In this document: positions 1 through 7,851 of the stretch, in pieces
Numbering within the stretch: the first letter of the stretch is position 1
Layout: each line of letters begins with the position of its first letter
Assembly: GCA_016214125.1 (NCBI GenBank)
Contig: JACRPC010000021.1
Span: forward strand, 97,001-161,000
Source of the DNA: Rhodospirillales bacterium
Lineage (GTDB): Bacteria > Pseudomonadota > Alphaproteobacteria > Rhodospirillales > WMHbin7
Reading direction: 5' to 3'
Length of the DNA stretch: 64,000 bases
Notes under the pieces: generated by a model
What the model saw: only the letters and a program-made list of their open reading frames with translations
What the model was told of the DNA's origin: nothing
The model's database searches: none
Program-made: the position numbers and the translations under genes

Positions 1-154
1 CAAGGCCGGTGCGCAGGACGGTCTCGGCCCGGGCCAGTTCGGCGGCGGAGGAGTCCAAGTCTTCCAAAAGCAGGGACAGTTCCCCGGGCGGGAGGCCTGC
101 GACATCGCCGGGATCCATGTGGGGGAGATCAAAAATCCGGATACGGTTGCTCAT
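1..154 (-). CDS. Hypothetical protein, N-terminal part (runs off the left edge)
   Basis: Only the first 51 codons are in the window; the reading frame is still open at position 2. The start ATG at 154 is preceded by an AGGAAC ribosome-binding sequence and lies 14 bp after the stop of the upstream gene, so it is the third gene of a leftward accessory operon that begins with the HTH gene at 791. The visible protein is acidic and leucine-rich (it starts MSNRIRIFDLPHMDPGD) and has no motif I recognise. It is probably a mobile-element accessory gene; the function is unknown. Confidence 0.5.
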   Translation of the reverse strand, partial: MSNRIRIFDLPHMDPGDVAGLPPGELSLLLEDLDSSAAELARAETVLRTGL

Positions 155-168
155 GGCGGGGTTCCTGT

Positions 169-534
169 TCAGAAGGGCTTGTGGGAGGAGGGGCCTGCCG
201 CCCGGATCGCCAGGTAGGCGACGCGCTCGGTGTCGATCCGCTTCTGGGCAAGAACTACCCGCCCCTCGGCGGCGAGCACTGCCATCCGCTCGGCGACTTG
301 GCCGAGTTCCCGGTACTGGCGCTCGGTCAGGGCGGAATGGCCCGGAAAGCGGTCGTTGGCGAGGTGACCCCGGTGGTATTCGATGACGTCGCCGCGGGCG
401 GCACGTTCGATCCAGCGCTCCAGGGCGATCAAATTGATCCGTCGAGGCACCGTCTGCTGCTCCGCCGGAGGCGGTGGCGAAAGGGGCACGGCGCGGAGCG
501 GTTCGTCGAACCGTTGGCGGTTGGTCGCCGTCAT
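169..534 (-). CDS. Hypothetical protein of the mobile element (121 aa)
   Basis: This small soluble protein overlaps the stop of the HTH gene by the four bases ATGA (531-534), so the two are translationally coupled. It has no signal peptide or membrane segment. The N-terminal 30 residues are proline-rich and probably disordered; the rest (about 31-115) looks helical, with many charged residues (ALERWIERAARGDVIEYHRG). I do not recognise the family. Its place between an excisionase-like gene and another unknown gene suggests a phage- or ICE-type accessory role, which is inference from context only. Confidence 0.6.
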   Translation of the reverse strand: MTATNRQRFDEPLRAVPLSPPPPAEQQTVPRRINLIALERWIERAARGDVIEYHRGHLANDRFPGHSALTERQYRELGQVAERMAVLAAEGRVVLAQKRIDTERVAYLAIRAAGPSSHKPF

Positions 535-791
535 CGCCGGACCTCGCGGATCCGGGGTTCGGGCTTGGGGGCGTGGCCCTCACTGGAGTCGAGCCATTCC
601 CGAACCGCGTCGGCGCGATAGAGGATCAGGCGGCCGTTGGTGACCCTTCGGGGTCCGATGCGCTGGGCATGCCAGCGGCTGAGCGTGCGCAGCGAGACTC
701 CCAGCTGTTCGGCCAACTGGGCCGGGGTCAGGTAGCCGTCGAGCAGGCCACCCGATACGTGATTATCCGAGATACTCTGTGAAGCATTCAT
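531..791 (-). CDS. Helix-turn-helix protein, excisionase/AlpA-like (86 aa)
   Basis: Residues 20-70 hold a winged-helix or MerR-like DNA-binding segment: a LTPAQLAEQLGVSLRTLSRW helix-turn-helix, then RVTNGRLILYRADAVREWL, the pattern of small Xis/AlpA-type regulators that direct excision or activate an integrase. I chose the ATG at 791 because GGAGG lies just upstream; the longer open frame back to 926 would cover the divergent promoter region. It heads the leftward operon and faces the rightward immA-XRE operon across 266 bp. An excisionase role is inferred from size, fold and the integrase gene nearby. Confidence 0.75.
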   Translation of the reverse strand: MNASQSISDNHVSGGLLDGYLTPAQLAEQLGVSLRTLSRWHAQRIGPRRVTNGRLILYRADAVREWLDSSEGHAPKPEPRIREVRR

Positions 792-1057
792 GCAAACCTC
801 CATGCCTGGGGCGTTCGAGACCATCCGAGGCCATAGCAGCACATCGAATGCATCGGGATAGAGGCGGAAAGGGGTTGAATGGGGCAAAATGCCAAGCCGT
901 AGCCGATAAAAAACGCTTATAAACAATATATTGTAGTTATATGCCCGGATGGGGTGGCGGAAAGGGGCAGAATTCGGCAGACGAATTCCGCCCCCCTCGA
1001 AAATGATTCGACAAGCGGCTTTTTACGGTACATATTGCGAACATAATCATTTAGTGA
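792..1057. promoter_or_regulatory. Divergent promoter region with an ACAATATATTGT palindrome
   Basis: This AT-rich stretch lies between the leftward HTH operon and the rightward immA operon. It contains a perfect 12 bp palindrome, ACAATATATTGT, at 923-934, flanked by TATAA and TTATA half-arms that nearly extend the symmetry. A phage-type switch in which the XRE repressor (1846-2133) binds here and ImmA relieves repression is plausible but inferred. No gene is seen in the gap. Confidence 0.4.
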
Positions 1058-1843
1058 ATGGTCAATGAGAAGCCGATGCCGACCATCAAGGGGAGCTACC
1101 CTCACCACCTTTCCTTCGAGCCCCGGCCGATGAAGGCGCCGGTGATCTGGGGTTTTGCCGAGACCATCCGCCGTCAGGTCCTGAGGATGGTTCATCGCCG
1201 GGTCGTCGACGTGCGTGAGGTGGCTGGCCGGACGGAAAGCCTGCTGATCAACGGAATCGCATTTTCCCTGGTCTGGGACTTTGACAACCCGGTCCATGAC
1301 GAGGAGGGGCATCCGGTGATGGGCATCTGCGAGCACGATGCGTGTGAACCGGGGCAGGTGATGATCAGCGTCAACGGTTCCGAGGTGGGCTCGCGCCCGG
1401 AGATCGAGCGCAGCACGGCCTTGCACGAACTGGGGCACGCCCTGTTCGATATGCCCGCCGCCGTCCATGCCGGGCGTCAGCTTTGCCTGGAGTTTGGAGA
1501 CGAGCGGCCCCGGAGAATTTTCCGCAGCGGTGCGCCCGGTCGTGTTCCGCAAGGTCCGATGGATTGGCGGGAGTGGCGGGCCAACGAGTTCATGGGGGCG
1601 TTCCTGGCTCCGCCCGCGGCTTTCCATCAGCATCTGATCCGGCTGGCCAATCAGGCGGGGCTATCGCTGGTTCACCGCCCCGCGCACGGCAAACAGGGTC
1701 TGCCGGTCGTCGATGGGCGGGGGTTGAGCGGGATCAGGTTCGGGGAAGTGCTCGATCTACTGGCGGAGGAATTCGGGGTGACGGGAGAATTCGCACGGGT
1801 GCGAATCGACAAATACCGGCTTCTCGCCGGCAGGGAGGGCTGA
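1058..1843 (+). CDS. ImmA/IrrE-family metallo-endopeptidase
   Basis: The 261-residue protein carries the zinc-metalloprotease signature HELGH at residues 123-127, inside STALHELGHALFDMP, as in ImmA/IrrE proteases that cleave XRE repressors of mobile elements. Two bases after its stop comes a small XRE repressor gene, the usual partner. Unlike the most common layout, the protease comes first and the repressor second. A second possible start is ATG 1076. The residues after the motif (WREWRANEFMGAFLAPPAAF) match the family's third metal-ligand helix region, with E at the expected place. Cytoplasmic; the target is probably the neighbouring repressor. Confidence 0.8.
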   Translation: MVNEKPMPTIKGSYPHHLSFEPRPMKAPVIWGFAETIRRQVLRMVHRRVVDVREVAGRTESLLINGIAFSLVWDFDNPVHDEEGHPVMGICEHDACEPGQVMISVNGSEVGSRPEIERSTALHELGHALFDMPAAVHAGRQLCLEFGDERPRRIFRSGAPGRVPQGPMDWREWRANEFMGAFLAPPAAFHQHLIRLANQAGLSLVHRPAHGKQGLPVVDGRGLSGIRFGEVLDLLAEEFGVTGEFARVRIDKYRLLAGREG

Positions 1844-1845
1844 CC

Positions 1846-2133
1846 ATGTCGTTCGGATCGTTCGTCCGGGCCAAGCGCACGGAACTAGGGGTCGGCCTCA
1901 ACGACATGGCCGGTCGTCTTGATGTCTCTCCCGCCTACTGGTCGCGCATCGAGCGGGACAAGGAGAACCCACCGCGCGACGACCTGATCGAAAAGACGGC
2001 GGCCATCCTCGGTGTGCGCCTAGATGACCTGTTCATCGAGGCCGAGAGGTTTCCGCCAGACATGCAGAAGGACATTGCCAGGGTGGTGAAGGCCTATCGC
2101 CGGTTCCGGGCGATCGATGGTGGCGACAAGTGA
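1846..2133 (+). CDS. XRE-family transcriptional repressor (95 aa)
   Basis: The whole protein is one Cro/CI-type helix-turn-helix domain: SFGSFVRAKRTELGVGLNDM and then RLDVSPAYWSRIERDKENPP, the classic recognition-helix region. The ATG at 1846 has GGGAGGG seven bases upstream and starts just after the ImmA stop. It probably represses the divergent excisionase operon, its own operon or both, and is probably inactivated by the ImmA-like protease next to it after DNA damage or another signal, as in ICEBs1-type elements. That regulatory model is inference. Confidence 0.8.
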   Translation: MSFGSFVRAKRTELGVGLNDMAGRLDVSPAYWSRIERDKENPPRDDLIEKTAAILGVRLDDLFIEAERFPPDMQKDIARVVKAYRRFRAIDGGDK

Positions 2134-2149
2134 GGGAGGGGGGAAGACG

Positions 2150-2812
2150 ATGCCGTTGCCCCAAAAGCAGATATTCACGCTGGCCGAGATTTCCAAGCGG
2201 TGGGGCGTAGCCGTCCATGATCTGGGCTGCTACGCCATCGAGGACATGCTCGTGCTCTCGACCGTGGTCAACGGTATCGACGCCGAGGTTGGCGAGTATG
2301 TGGTCGGCGGGGACGGCGAAACCTTCCGCGCCTCCCATGGCAGCAAGCGGCTCTCCGGAGTCCATCATCTCTACGGCTACGATGTCTGGCCGGTGTTCAA
2401 GGGCGAGAAGGCCGTGATCCGGCAGTTCCGCCCCGACGAACCCGACACCTTCATCGATGTCGAGGACCCCGCCGGAGGAATAGAAATCGGGCTGGCCGAC
2501 CTGGTGGTGACGCGGGGCGAGCGGGACAGATTCGAGACCGAGCATGGCCTGAACGGGACGACTGCCGCATCGAGGACGGGCACCTCGTATGCCGCGCCAC
2601 GCGCCAGCCCCGGTGCCCCGCCCCGCCATGACTGGGACGGTTTCTGGATCGCGGTCTGCCGCCACATCCACGACAGCGGCTTGCCCGCAACGCAGGCGGC
2701 CCTGGTGCGTAGCCTGATGGACTGGCTATCGACCAACACCGACAACGCCCCTGACGAGAGCACCGTGAAGAAGAAGGTGTCTCGTCTCTGGCGCTCAGGC
2801 ATGGGGGCGTAG
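2150..2812 (+). CDS. Hypothetical protein of the mobile element (220 aa)
   Basis: The start at 2150 follows a strong purine-rich ribosome-binding stretch (GGGAGGGGGGAAG). The N-terminal half begins MPLPQKQIFTLAEISKRWGV, a helix-turn-helix-like segment, and continues through a mixed alpha/beta region of about 100 residues. A low-complexity Ala/Pro/Ser linker (about 135-155) leads to a helical C-terminal region ending STVKKKVSRLWRSG, a tail seen in replication or regulatory accessory proteins of alphaproteobacterial elements. I cannot assign a function. It lies in the immA-XRE operon. Confidence 0.6.
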   Translation: MPLPQKQIFTLAEISKRWGVAVHDLGCYAIEDMLVLSTVVNGIDAEVGEYVVGGDGETFRASHGSKRLSGVHHLYGYDVWPVFKGEKAVIRQFRPDEPDTFIDVEDPAGGIEIGLADLVVTRGERDRFETEHGLNGTTAASRTGTSYAAPRASPGAPPRHDWDGFWIAVCRHIHDSGLPATQAALVRSLMDWLSTNTDNAPDESTVKKKVSRLWRSGMGA

Positions 2813-2813
2813 G

Positions 2814-3080
2814 ATGGAACGCCCTTTTTTGTCGGCGCGCCGACGCTACGCAAATTACTTCCTGGTCGCGAAATGGATCGGTACGGCCAGTGGGGTGGCA
2901 GGAGCCCTGATCATTGCCCTGAACCTCGGTGTCGTGGCCTACGGGTTCATGCTGTTCCTGGTCTCGTCGGTTCTTTGGGCCATCGTTGGCTGGGTGCAAC
3001 GGGAGGCCGCCCTCGTGGTGCTCCAGGGAGCATTCACCTTGATCAATGTCCTGGGTATCGTTCGATGGTTTGGCAACTGA
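2814..3080 (+). CDS. Small integral membrane protein (88 aa)
   Basis: It begins one base after the preceding stop, so it is in the same operon. After a basic N-terminus (about 20 residues) it has two to three hydrophobic segments at about residues 22-43, 45-62 and 66-85, with the charged pair RE between the last two. The arrangement resembles small PnuC- or SWEET-like half transporters, but similarity is too weak to name a family. The positive-inside pattern suggests the N-terminus is cytoplasmic. Function unknown. Confidence 0.55.
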   Translation: MERPFLSARRRYANYFLVAKWIGTASGVAGALIIALNLGVVAYGFMLFLVSSVLWAIVGWVQREAALVVLQGAFTLINVLGIVRWFGN

Positions 3081-3124
3081 TCAGTTGGCAGAAACGGCAC
3101 GTGCAAGAGGGAGCCGGTACGAAA

Positions 3125-3604
3125 ATGCGGCACAAGGTTTTCATGGTCATGGCGCTTCTGCTCGGGGCACCCGTATCCGCCTCTGAACCTTTGGTTGGCA
3201 TTGCCAGCGTCATTGACGGCGACTCACTAGAAATCCATGGGCAGCGCGTTCGGCTGCTGGGAATCGATGCGCCAGAAAGCCGACAGACCTGCATGAAGGA
3301 TGGGAATCCATGGCGTTGCGGCAAGGATGCTGCATTTGCGCTGTCGGACAAGATCGGCCGCCAGCCGATATCGTGCGAGACGAAGGGCAAGCCGGACCGA
3401 TACGGAAGGGCAATCGCCGTATGCCGGCTGGGTGACGAAGATCTCAATGCCTGGATGGTCCGAGGGGGGTGGGCGATGGCCTACAGGCAATATTCCAAGG
3501 CCTATGTCGAGGACGAGGCGACTGCTCGTGAAGCACGACGAGGAATATGGGCGGCGGAGTTCATGCCGCCCTGGGAATGGCGAAAACAGGGCCGGAAGAA
3601 ATGA
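3125..3604 (+). CDS. Secreted thermonuclease-family protein (staphylococcal nuclease-like)
   Basis: A 159-residue protein with a signal peptide (residues 1-19, cleavage after PVSA) followed by one SNase domain. Recognisable elements are VIDGDSLEI, RVRLLGIDAPE and the active-site arginine stretch DRYGRAIAVC, then LNAWMVRGGWAMAYRQYSKAY. Four cysteines in the mature part may form disulfides in the periplasm. Calcium-dependent DNA/RNA hydrolysis is the family activity. The ATG at 3125 follows GAGGGAG; the longer frame from 2873 overlaps the membrane protein and is rejected. Such nucleases are common cargo of conjugative islands. Confidence 0.8.
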   Translation: MRHKVFMVMALLLGAPVSASEPLVGIASVIDGDSLEIHGQRVRLLGIDAPESRQTCMKDGNPWRCGKDAAFALSDKIGRQPISCETKGKPDRYGRAIAVCRLGDEDLNAWMVRGGWAMAYRQYSKAYVEDEATAREARRGIWAAEFMPPWEWRKQGRKK

Positions 3605-3804
3605 CATCCGACATCGATGTTCTTCGAGCCGCTTCTCTGCTCATCAACCGGCATGGAGAAAATGCGTCCCTCCAAGCCGCCATGAGGCACGACGAGTTGC
3701 TTGCGAACGGCGACGTGGAGGGTGCGATCGTTTGGAAGCGGATACTGCGGGCCATTGATGAGATTGGAAGGAAAAAGCGGCGGCCGGATGAAGAGCTTAA
3801 TTGA
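3601..3804 (+). CDS. Small hypothetical protein (67 aa)
   Basis: The start ATG overlaps the nuclease stop (ATGA, 3601-3604), so the two genes are coupled. The protein is short and helical (SDIDVLRAASLLINRHGENA, then a region ending EGAIVWKRILRAIDEIGRKK). The sequence pattern is common in small proteins encoded beside integrases in alphaproteobacteria, where the function is unknown. It ends 12 bp before the convergent integrase gene. Confidence 0.6.
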   Translation: MTSDIDVLRAASLLINRHGENASLQAAMRHDELLANGDVEGAIVWKRILRAIDEIGRKKRRPDEELN

Positions 3805-3816
3805 TTGAGCGGCGGT

Positions 3817-5004
3817 TCATCCCGCCGCCCGGTTCTGGCCCGGCTTGCTGCCAGGAAAATCGATGACCACCGCGCTGACCCGCTCGGTCGCCTCCCGCAG
3901 AGGATGGTCGAAGAGGTGGCTGTAGCGTGCCGTGGTCTGAGTCTGGGTGTGTCCGAGCAGGGCGCCGATGATCGGCAGTGACAGCCCGGAACTGACCAGG
4001 ATCGAGGCGTAGGTGTGACGAAGATCGTGAATATGGACGTCGGGAATGCCAGCCTTGATGCGCACTCGATCCCAGAAGCCCTTGATCTCGGTGAGGGGAT
4101 GGTCGGGCGTTTCGCCGGGAAAGACAAAGCGGCAGAAGCGGGGCTGGCCCGCCTTGATCTCCTTGAGTAGGACGACGGCGGCCTGGGACAGCGGCACCCG
4201 GTGCTCGCGGCGCTGCTTCGTGTGCGACGAGGGCTTGGTCCAGATGCCGTTCTCCAGGTCGAACTGGTCCCAGGTTGCGTTCATCGCCTCGCCCCGCCGG
4301 GCACCGGTCAGCAGAAGCAGCCGGATGACGTTGGCGCAGCGCTGGTTAGGATGCTCGGCCAGCACGTCGGTCAGGCGACGGATTTCCTCGGGCGAGAGGT
4401 AGCGGTTGCGGGGAACTTCGGCGTTGAACACGAGGCCGGTTACCGGGTTGTCGGTGCGGTACTCCCAGCGGATGGCCAGATTGAACATCTTGCGCAAGAC
4501 CTGGGCGACCCGATTGGCCTGAATCCGCGTCCGCTTCGAAATCTCGCGGTGCAGCCGGTCGATGTCGGCGTGCTTGACCTCGGCCACCTTCATCCTGCCA
4601 ATTCCGGGCAGGACCAGCCGCGAGAACATGGTCTTCTGGTCGCGGTAGGCGTGATCGGCCTTGCGACTGGCGTGTTCCTCCAGGTAGCGCTTAGCAAGGT
4701 CGGCGACGGTGGGGGCCGAGCGGCGGTCGTCCCGCTCCTGGAGGGGGTCGCGACCGATGTCCACCAGCCGCTTGATGGCCTTCGCTTCCTCCCGTGCGGC
4801 CGTCACCGACCAGTCGGGATAGGAACCGATGGTGAGGCGGCGCTCCCGGTTGTCGATCCGGTAGCGAAGCACGAAGGACCGGGCTCCAGCCTGGGTGATA
4901 CAGAGCCCGAAGCCGACGACCTCGGTATCCCAGATGGTCGTGCTCATGCGCCCGATCGTGGGCTCGGTCGCCCGCACTAGCTTGTCGCTGATTTTCTCTC
5001 GCAT
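3817..5004 (-). CDS. Tyrosine recombinase / phage-type integrase
   Basis: A full-length 395-residue P4-type integrase. Residues 1-95 form the arm-DNA-binding domain (DUF4102-like), 98-185 the SAM-like core-binding domain, and 200-380 the catalytic domain. Catalytic residues visible are R236 (in LLTGARRGEA), H326 and R329 (in HDLRHTYAS), H352 (LLGHTQ) and nucleophile Y361 (TTARYSHLF). It strand-exchanges the element with a chromosomal attachment site, typically a tRNA 3' end. It is convergent with the thermonuclease operon; a tRNA-Arg half lies 272 bp upstream of its start. It appears intact. Confidence 0.93.
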   Translation of the reverse strand: MREKISDKLVRATEPTIGRMSTTIWDTEVVGFGLCITQAGARSFVLRYRIDNRERRLTIGSYPDWSVTAAREEAKAIKRLVDIGRDPLQERDDRRSAPTVADLAKRYLEEHASRKADHAYRDQKTMFSRLVLPGIGRMKVAEVKHADIDRLHREISKRTRIQANRVAQVLRKMFNLAIRWEYRTDNPVTGLVFNAEVPRNRYLSPEEIRRLTDVLAEHPNQRCANVIRLLLLTGARRGEAMNATWDQFDLENGIWTKPSSHTKQRREHRVPLSQAAVVLLKEIKAGQPRFCRFVFPGETPDHPLTEIKGFWDRVRIKAGIPDVHIHDLRHTYASILVSSGLSLPIIGALLGHTQTQTTARYSHLFDHPLREATERVSAVVIDFPGSKPGQNRAAG

Positions 5005-5276
5005 CGTTCCTCGTCCTGTTAGCGTTCGACGGTGGATGGCCTCGAACGGCGCTTCCAGGCAAGAAGTGACGCTTATTTACCGTGTAATATCAATATGATA
5101 GTTCATAATTGTGGGCGGGTCAATGAGGTGATCCGGGCCGAAGCCACACAATCGCCATGGGCATTGGAAAGGGCGATTGGTAAGCCGCCGCTTGATCCTT
5201 CAGGCCGTCACCAAGATTCAGCGATAGCTCGCTGCCAACCTGTCCAAACACGTGGACCAACTCATCACAACCAGGA
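5005..5276. promoter_or_regulatory. Integrase upstream region
   Basis: The region holds no convincing gene. An AT-rich patch near 5075-5115 (TTTACCGTGTAATATC and TTCATAATTG) is the likely integrase promoter and could also hold attP arm-type or excisionase sites. Positions 5116-5276 show no further signal that I can name. Confidence 0.35.
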
Positions 5277-5318
5277 GCGCCCGTAGCTCAGTTGGATAGA
5301 GCGCTGCCCTTCGAAGGC
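5277..5318 (+). pseudogene. 5' half of a tRNA-Arg(TCG) gene
   Basis: The bases read as acceptor 5' strand (GCGCCCG), D-arm (GCTCAGTTGGATAGAGC), anticodon 5' stem CTGCC and loop CTTCGAA with anticodon TCG at 5311-5313. The 3' anticodon stem then starts (GGC) and homology stops at 5318: no variable loop, T-arm or CGGGCGC acceptor strand follows. It cannot make a tRNA. It is probably a recombination scar of an integrative element. Confidence 0.75.
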
Positions 5319-5340
5319 TCGGACGGGGCACTTACTATTC

Positions 5341-5378
5341 ATTGGCTTTTTATTGGCTTTTTATGATTGGCTTTTTAT
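5341..5378 (+). repeat. Three short direct repeats ATTGGCTTTTTAT
   Basis: Copies of the 13-mer ATTGGCTTTTTAT lie at 5341-5353, 5352-5364 (sharing two bases with the first) and 5366-5378, with spacings of 11 and 14 bp. They sit just downstream of the broken tRNA-Arg, in an AT-rich stretch. They may be integrase arm sites or simply a simple-sequence expansion. Confidence 0.6.
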
Positions 5379-5392
5379 GATATGGCAAGAGT

Positions 5393-5404
5393 GCGAAAAT
5401 TCGC
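5393..5404. promoter_or_regulatory. Candidate AbiEi operator GCGAAAATTCGC
   Basis: An inverted repeat GCGAA-AA-TTCGC lies about 110 bp upstream of the AbiEi start, and a further TGCGA half-site follows near 5421-5425. AbiEi-type antitoxins are known to repress their own operon through inverted repeats upstream of the gene, so this is a reasonable operator. The assignment rests on position and symmetry only. Confidence 0.35.
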
Positions 5405-5511
5405 AATTTGGGGGAATATCTGCGATTCACATATAGTTTTCTTTACTGTTTCGGCAAAAAATGATATATTAAAGATGCTTAAATTCACATTCTGAGAGAG
5501 CTTGAGCGCCT

Positions 5512-6333
5512 ATGAGAGAGTTACCCCAGGAATCACCCCGATCCCGTGCTAGGCTCGCGTCGGTGCTGCGCGAGGCGAATAAGCTCATCCGCGTCGAAGA
5601 CGTGATGGGAACGCTTGGGGTTGATCGCAAAACAGCCGCCAAGACGCTCGCCCGCTGGTACAGCCAGCGATGGCTGCAACGTGTCGGGCACGGCCTCTAC
5701 ACCGCCATTCCGCTCGATGCCCGCGCCATGGAGCAGGTGCTCGATGATCCATGGATACTCGTGCCGTCTCTTTTCGAGACCGCCTATATCGGCGGCTGGA
5801 CGGCAGCCGAATACTGGGACTTAACCGAGCAAATCTTCCGTGACATTCTGGTATTCACGACGAAGCCGATCCGCAAGCGCCGCCATGACGTGCATGGTAT
5901 CACATTTCTCCTGCGCAAGATCGCGGCGCAGGATTTTTTCGGCACGCGCAGTGTGTGGCGCGGCCAGATCAAAGTGCAGATTTCCGATACCCACCGCACG
6001 ATGATTGACATGCTGGCCGATCCCGCCGTCGGCGGAGGCATCCGCCATGTCACCGATTGCCTTACAGCCTATCTCCGCCTCAAGGACGCCAATACAAAAA
6101 CGCTGATCGAGTATGGTGAACGGCTTGGCAATGGTGCCGTCTTCAAGCGTCTCGGTTTTATCGCCGAGACATTGGCCGATCAGCAATCGCTCGCGGATAT
6201 GTGCCGCAGCAGGTTAACCAAGGGCAACGCGAAGCTCGATCCCAATCAGGATTGTCCGCGTCTCGTCACGGCGTGGCGTCTCTGGATTCCTGAGACATGG
6301 ACGCGTCCGCAATCCCAGAAAGACAAATCATGA
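5512..6333 (+). CDS. AbiEi-family antitoxin (type IV toxin-antitoxin, transcriptional repressor)
   Basis: A 273-residue protein. Residues 15-65 form the winged-helix domain typical of AbiEi (EANKLIRVEDVMGTLGVDRK, then LARWYSQRWLQRVGHGLY). The C-terminal domain (about 80-260) includes WTAAEYWDLT and the DTHRTMIDMLADP stretch seen across AbiEi/DUF4095-like antitoxins. It overlaps the toxin gene by four bases (ATGA). In characterised AbiE systems the antitoxin neutralises the nucleotidyltransferase toxin without direct stable binding and represses the operon; phage abortive infection is the usual role. Codon use and the AT-rich upstream DNA differ from the chromosome, suggesting transfer. Confidence 0.85.
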   Translation: MRELPQESPRSRARLASVLREANKLIRVEDVMGTLGVDRKTAAKTLARWYSQRWLQRVGHGLYTAIPLDARAMEQVLDDPWILVPSLFETAYIGGWTAAEYWDLTEQIFRDILVFTTKPIRKRRHDVHGITFLLRKIAAQDFFGTRSVWRGQIKVQISDTHRTMIDMLADPAVGGGIRHVTDCLTAYLRLKDANTKTLIEYGERLGNGAVFKRLGFIAETLADQQSLADMCRSRLTKGNAKLDPNQDCPRLVTAWRLWIPETWTRPQSQKDKS

Positions 6334-7799
6334 TCGACGGCAAAGAGATACTGGGCGTCGCCCAAAATCTTGGTCTCGCACCGCATGTCGTCGAGAAAGA
6401 CTATGTGCTGGGCTGGTTGCTCGCCGGGATTAGCTCCAATGCCGAGATCGCCGGTCATTGGGTCTTCAAGGGCGGCACCTGCCTCAAGAAATGCTATTTT
6501 GAAACCTACCGTTTCTCGGAAGACCTCGATTTTACGGTCACCAATGAAGCGCATCTTGACGAGGCGTTTCTGAAGCGTGTGTTTGATGATGTTGCCGCGT
6601 GGATTTACGAACAGACTGGCATTGAAATCCCCACCAACCAGTTGCGGTTTGAAGTCTATCGCAACAAGCGCGACCGCCCCGCCGGAGTAGGCCGCATCTA
6701 TTATCGCGGCCCGATTGGCCCAAAGGGCGGCCATCTGCCGAAGATCAAATTCGATCTGACCACCGACGAGCTGCTGGCGCTGCCGGCGGTCGAGCGCCCG
6801 GTGGTGCATCCCTATTCCGACGAGCCAGAAGGCGGTATCAGCGTCAAGTGTTACGCCTATGAGGAAGTGTTTGGCGAGAAAGTCCGCGCCCTTGGCGAAA
6901 GAGCGCGTCCCCGCGACCTCTATGACGTTATCAATCTTTTCCGCCACGACGAGTTTCAGCCGCAACCCGGCGTCATTCTCGACGTGCTGAAACGCAAGTG
7001 CGATTACAAGAGCATCAGCGTTCCTACCCTTGTGTCGATCAACGCGTTTTATACCGAACTCGCGGGCGACTGGGACTCCATGCTGAAGCATCAGCTTCCC
7101 GCCTTACCGCCTCTAGACTCATTCTGGAATGCCCTGCCGGAATTTTTTACCTGGCTTACGGGCGGTGTCCGTCCCGCCATGCCCGCCGCGTATCCGCTGG
7201 CGGAGGGTGAAACGATTATCCGCCAACCACTCGGCACAATCACGGGGCCTGGCATCCATGCCTCGGCTCTTGAAACCATCCGGTTTGCCGGGGCCAATCG
7301 CCTGATCGTCTCCATCGACTATATGAAGGAAAACGGTGAGCGCGGCTGGCGTGACATCGAGCCATACGCGCTGCGTCGTACTGAGGCCGGAAACATCATT
7401 CTCCATAGCCACGATATTACCCAGAAGGACCACCGTGGTTTCCGCATTGATCGCATTCGCGGGGCAAGGGTCACCGGCAGGACATTCGTGCCGAGACATG
7501 CGATTGAACTGACGCCAGGCGGGTTTCAGTCAATTCCGGATACCGAGAGACAGGCCCGGCCGGCGGCGCGTCCGGCACTCTCCCGCCCGTCGCGTGCGTC
7601 ATGGGGAGCCAAGCCGCAGCGGGCGGCAAAGCCGCGCAATCTCTTTGCGGCTAACGGCCCCACTTACGTCTATCAATGCCCGATGTGCCAGAAGAAATTT
7701 AATCGCAGCACCATGGATGGCTCGCTGCGCGCCCACAAAACACCGGGCGGCTGGGATTGCTCAGGCCGTACCGGCTATCTGGTTGATACGCGCTATTGA
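6330..7799 (+). CDS. AbiEii-family nucleotidyltransferase toxin with C-terminal zinc-finger-like tail
   Basis: A 489-residue protein. I chose the start at ATG 6330 because it overlaps the antitoxin stop and begins with the family's usual N-terminus, followed by VVEKDYVLGWLLAGI. The nucleotidyltransferase core shows FKGGTCLKK (residues 47-54) and SEDLDF (63-68, acidic metal ligands D65 and D67), then GEKVRALGERARPRDLYD. Family toxins transfer nucleotides, e.g. to tRNA, and block growth. From about residue 300 the protein extends well past a minimal AbiEii: a WYL/beta-like region, a basic Pro/Ala linker (about 400-440) and a terminal C450-C453-H469-C477 cluster that could bind zinc. Confidence 0.85.
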   Translation: MIDGKEILGVAQNLGLAPHVVEKDYVLGWLLAGISSNAEIAGHWVFKGGTCLKKCYFETYRFSEDLDFTVTNEAHLDEAFLKRVFDDVAAWIYEQTGIEIPTNQLRFEVYRNKRDRPAGVGRIYYRGPIGPKGGHLPKIKFDLTTDELLALPAVERPVVHPYSDEPEGGISVKCYAYEEVFGEKVRALGERARPRDLYDVINLFRHDEFQPQPGVILDVLKRKCDYKSISVPTLVSINAFYTELAGDWDSMLKHQLPALPPLDSFWNALPEFFTWLTGGVRPAMPAAYPLAEGETIIRQPLGTITGPGIHASALETIRFAGANRLIVSIDYMKENGERGWRDIEPYALRRTEAGNIILHSHDITQKDHRGFRIDRIRGARVTGRTFVPRHAIELTPGGFQSIPDTERQARPAARPALSRPSRASWGAKPQRAAKPRNLFAANGPTYVYQCPMCQKKFNRSTMDGSLRAHKTPGGWDCSGRTGYLVDTRY

Positions 7800-7851
7800 T
7801 CGCCGTTCAACGCGGAACGAATTTGTGCCGATGCACCAATATCCAGCGGAT

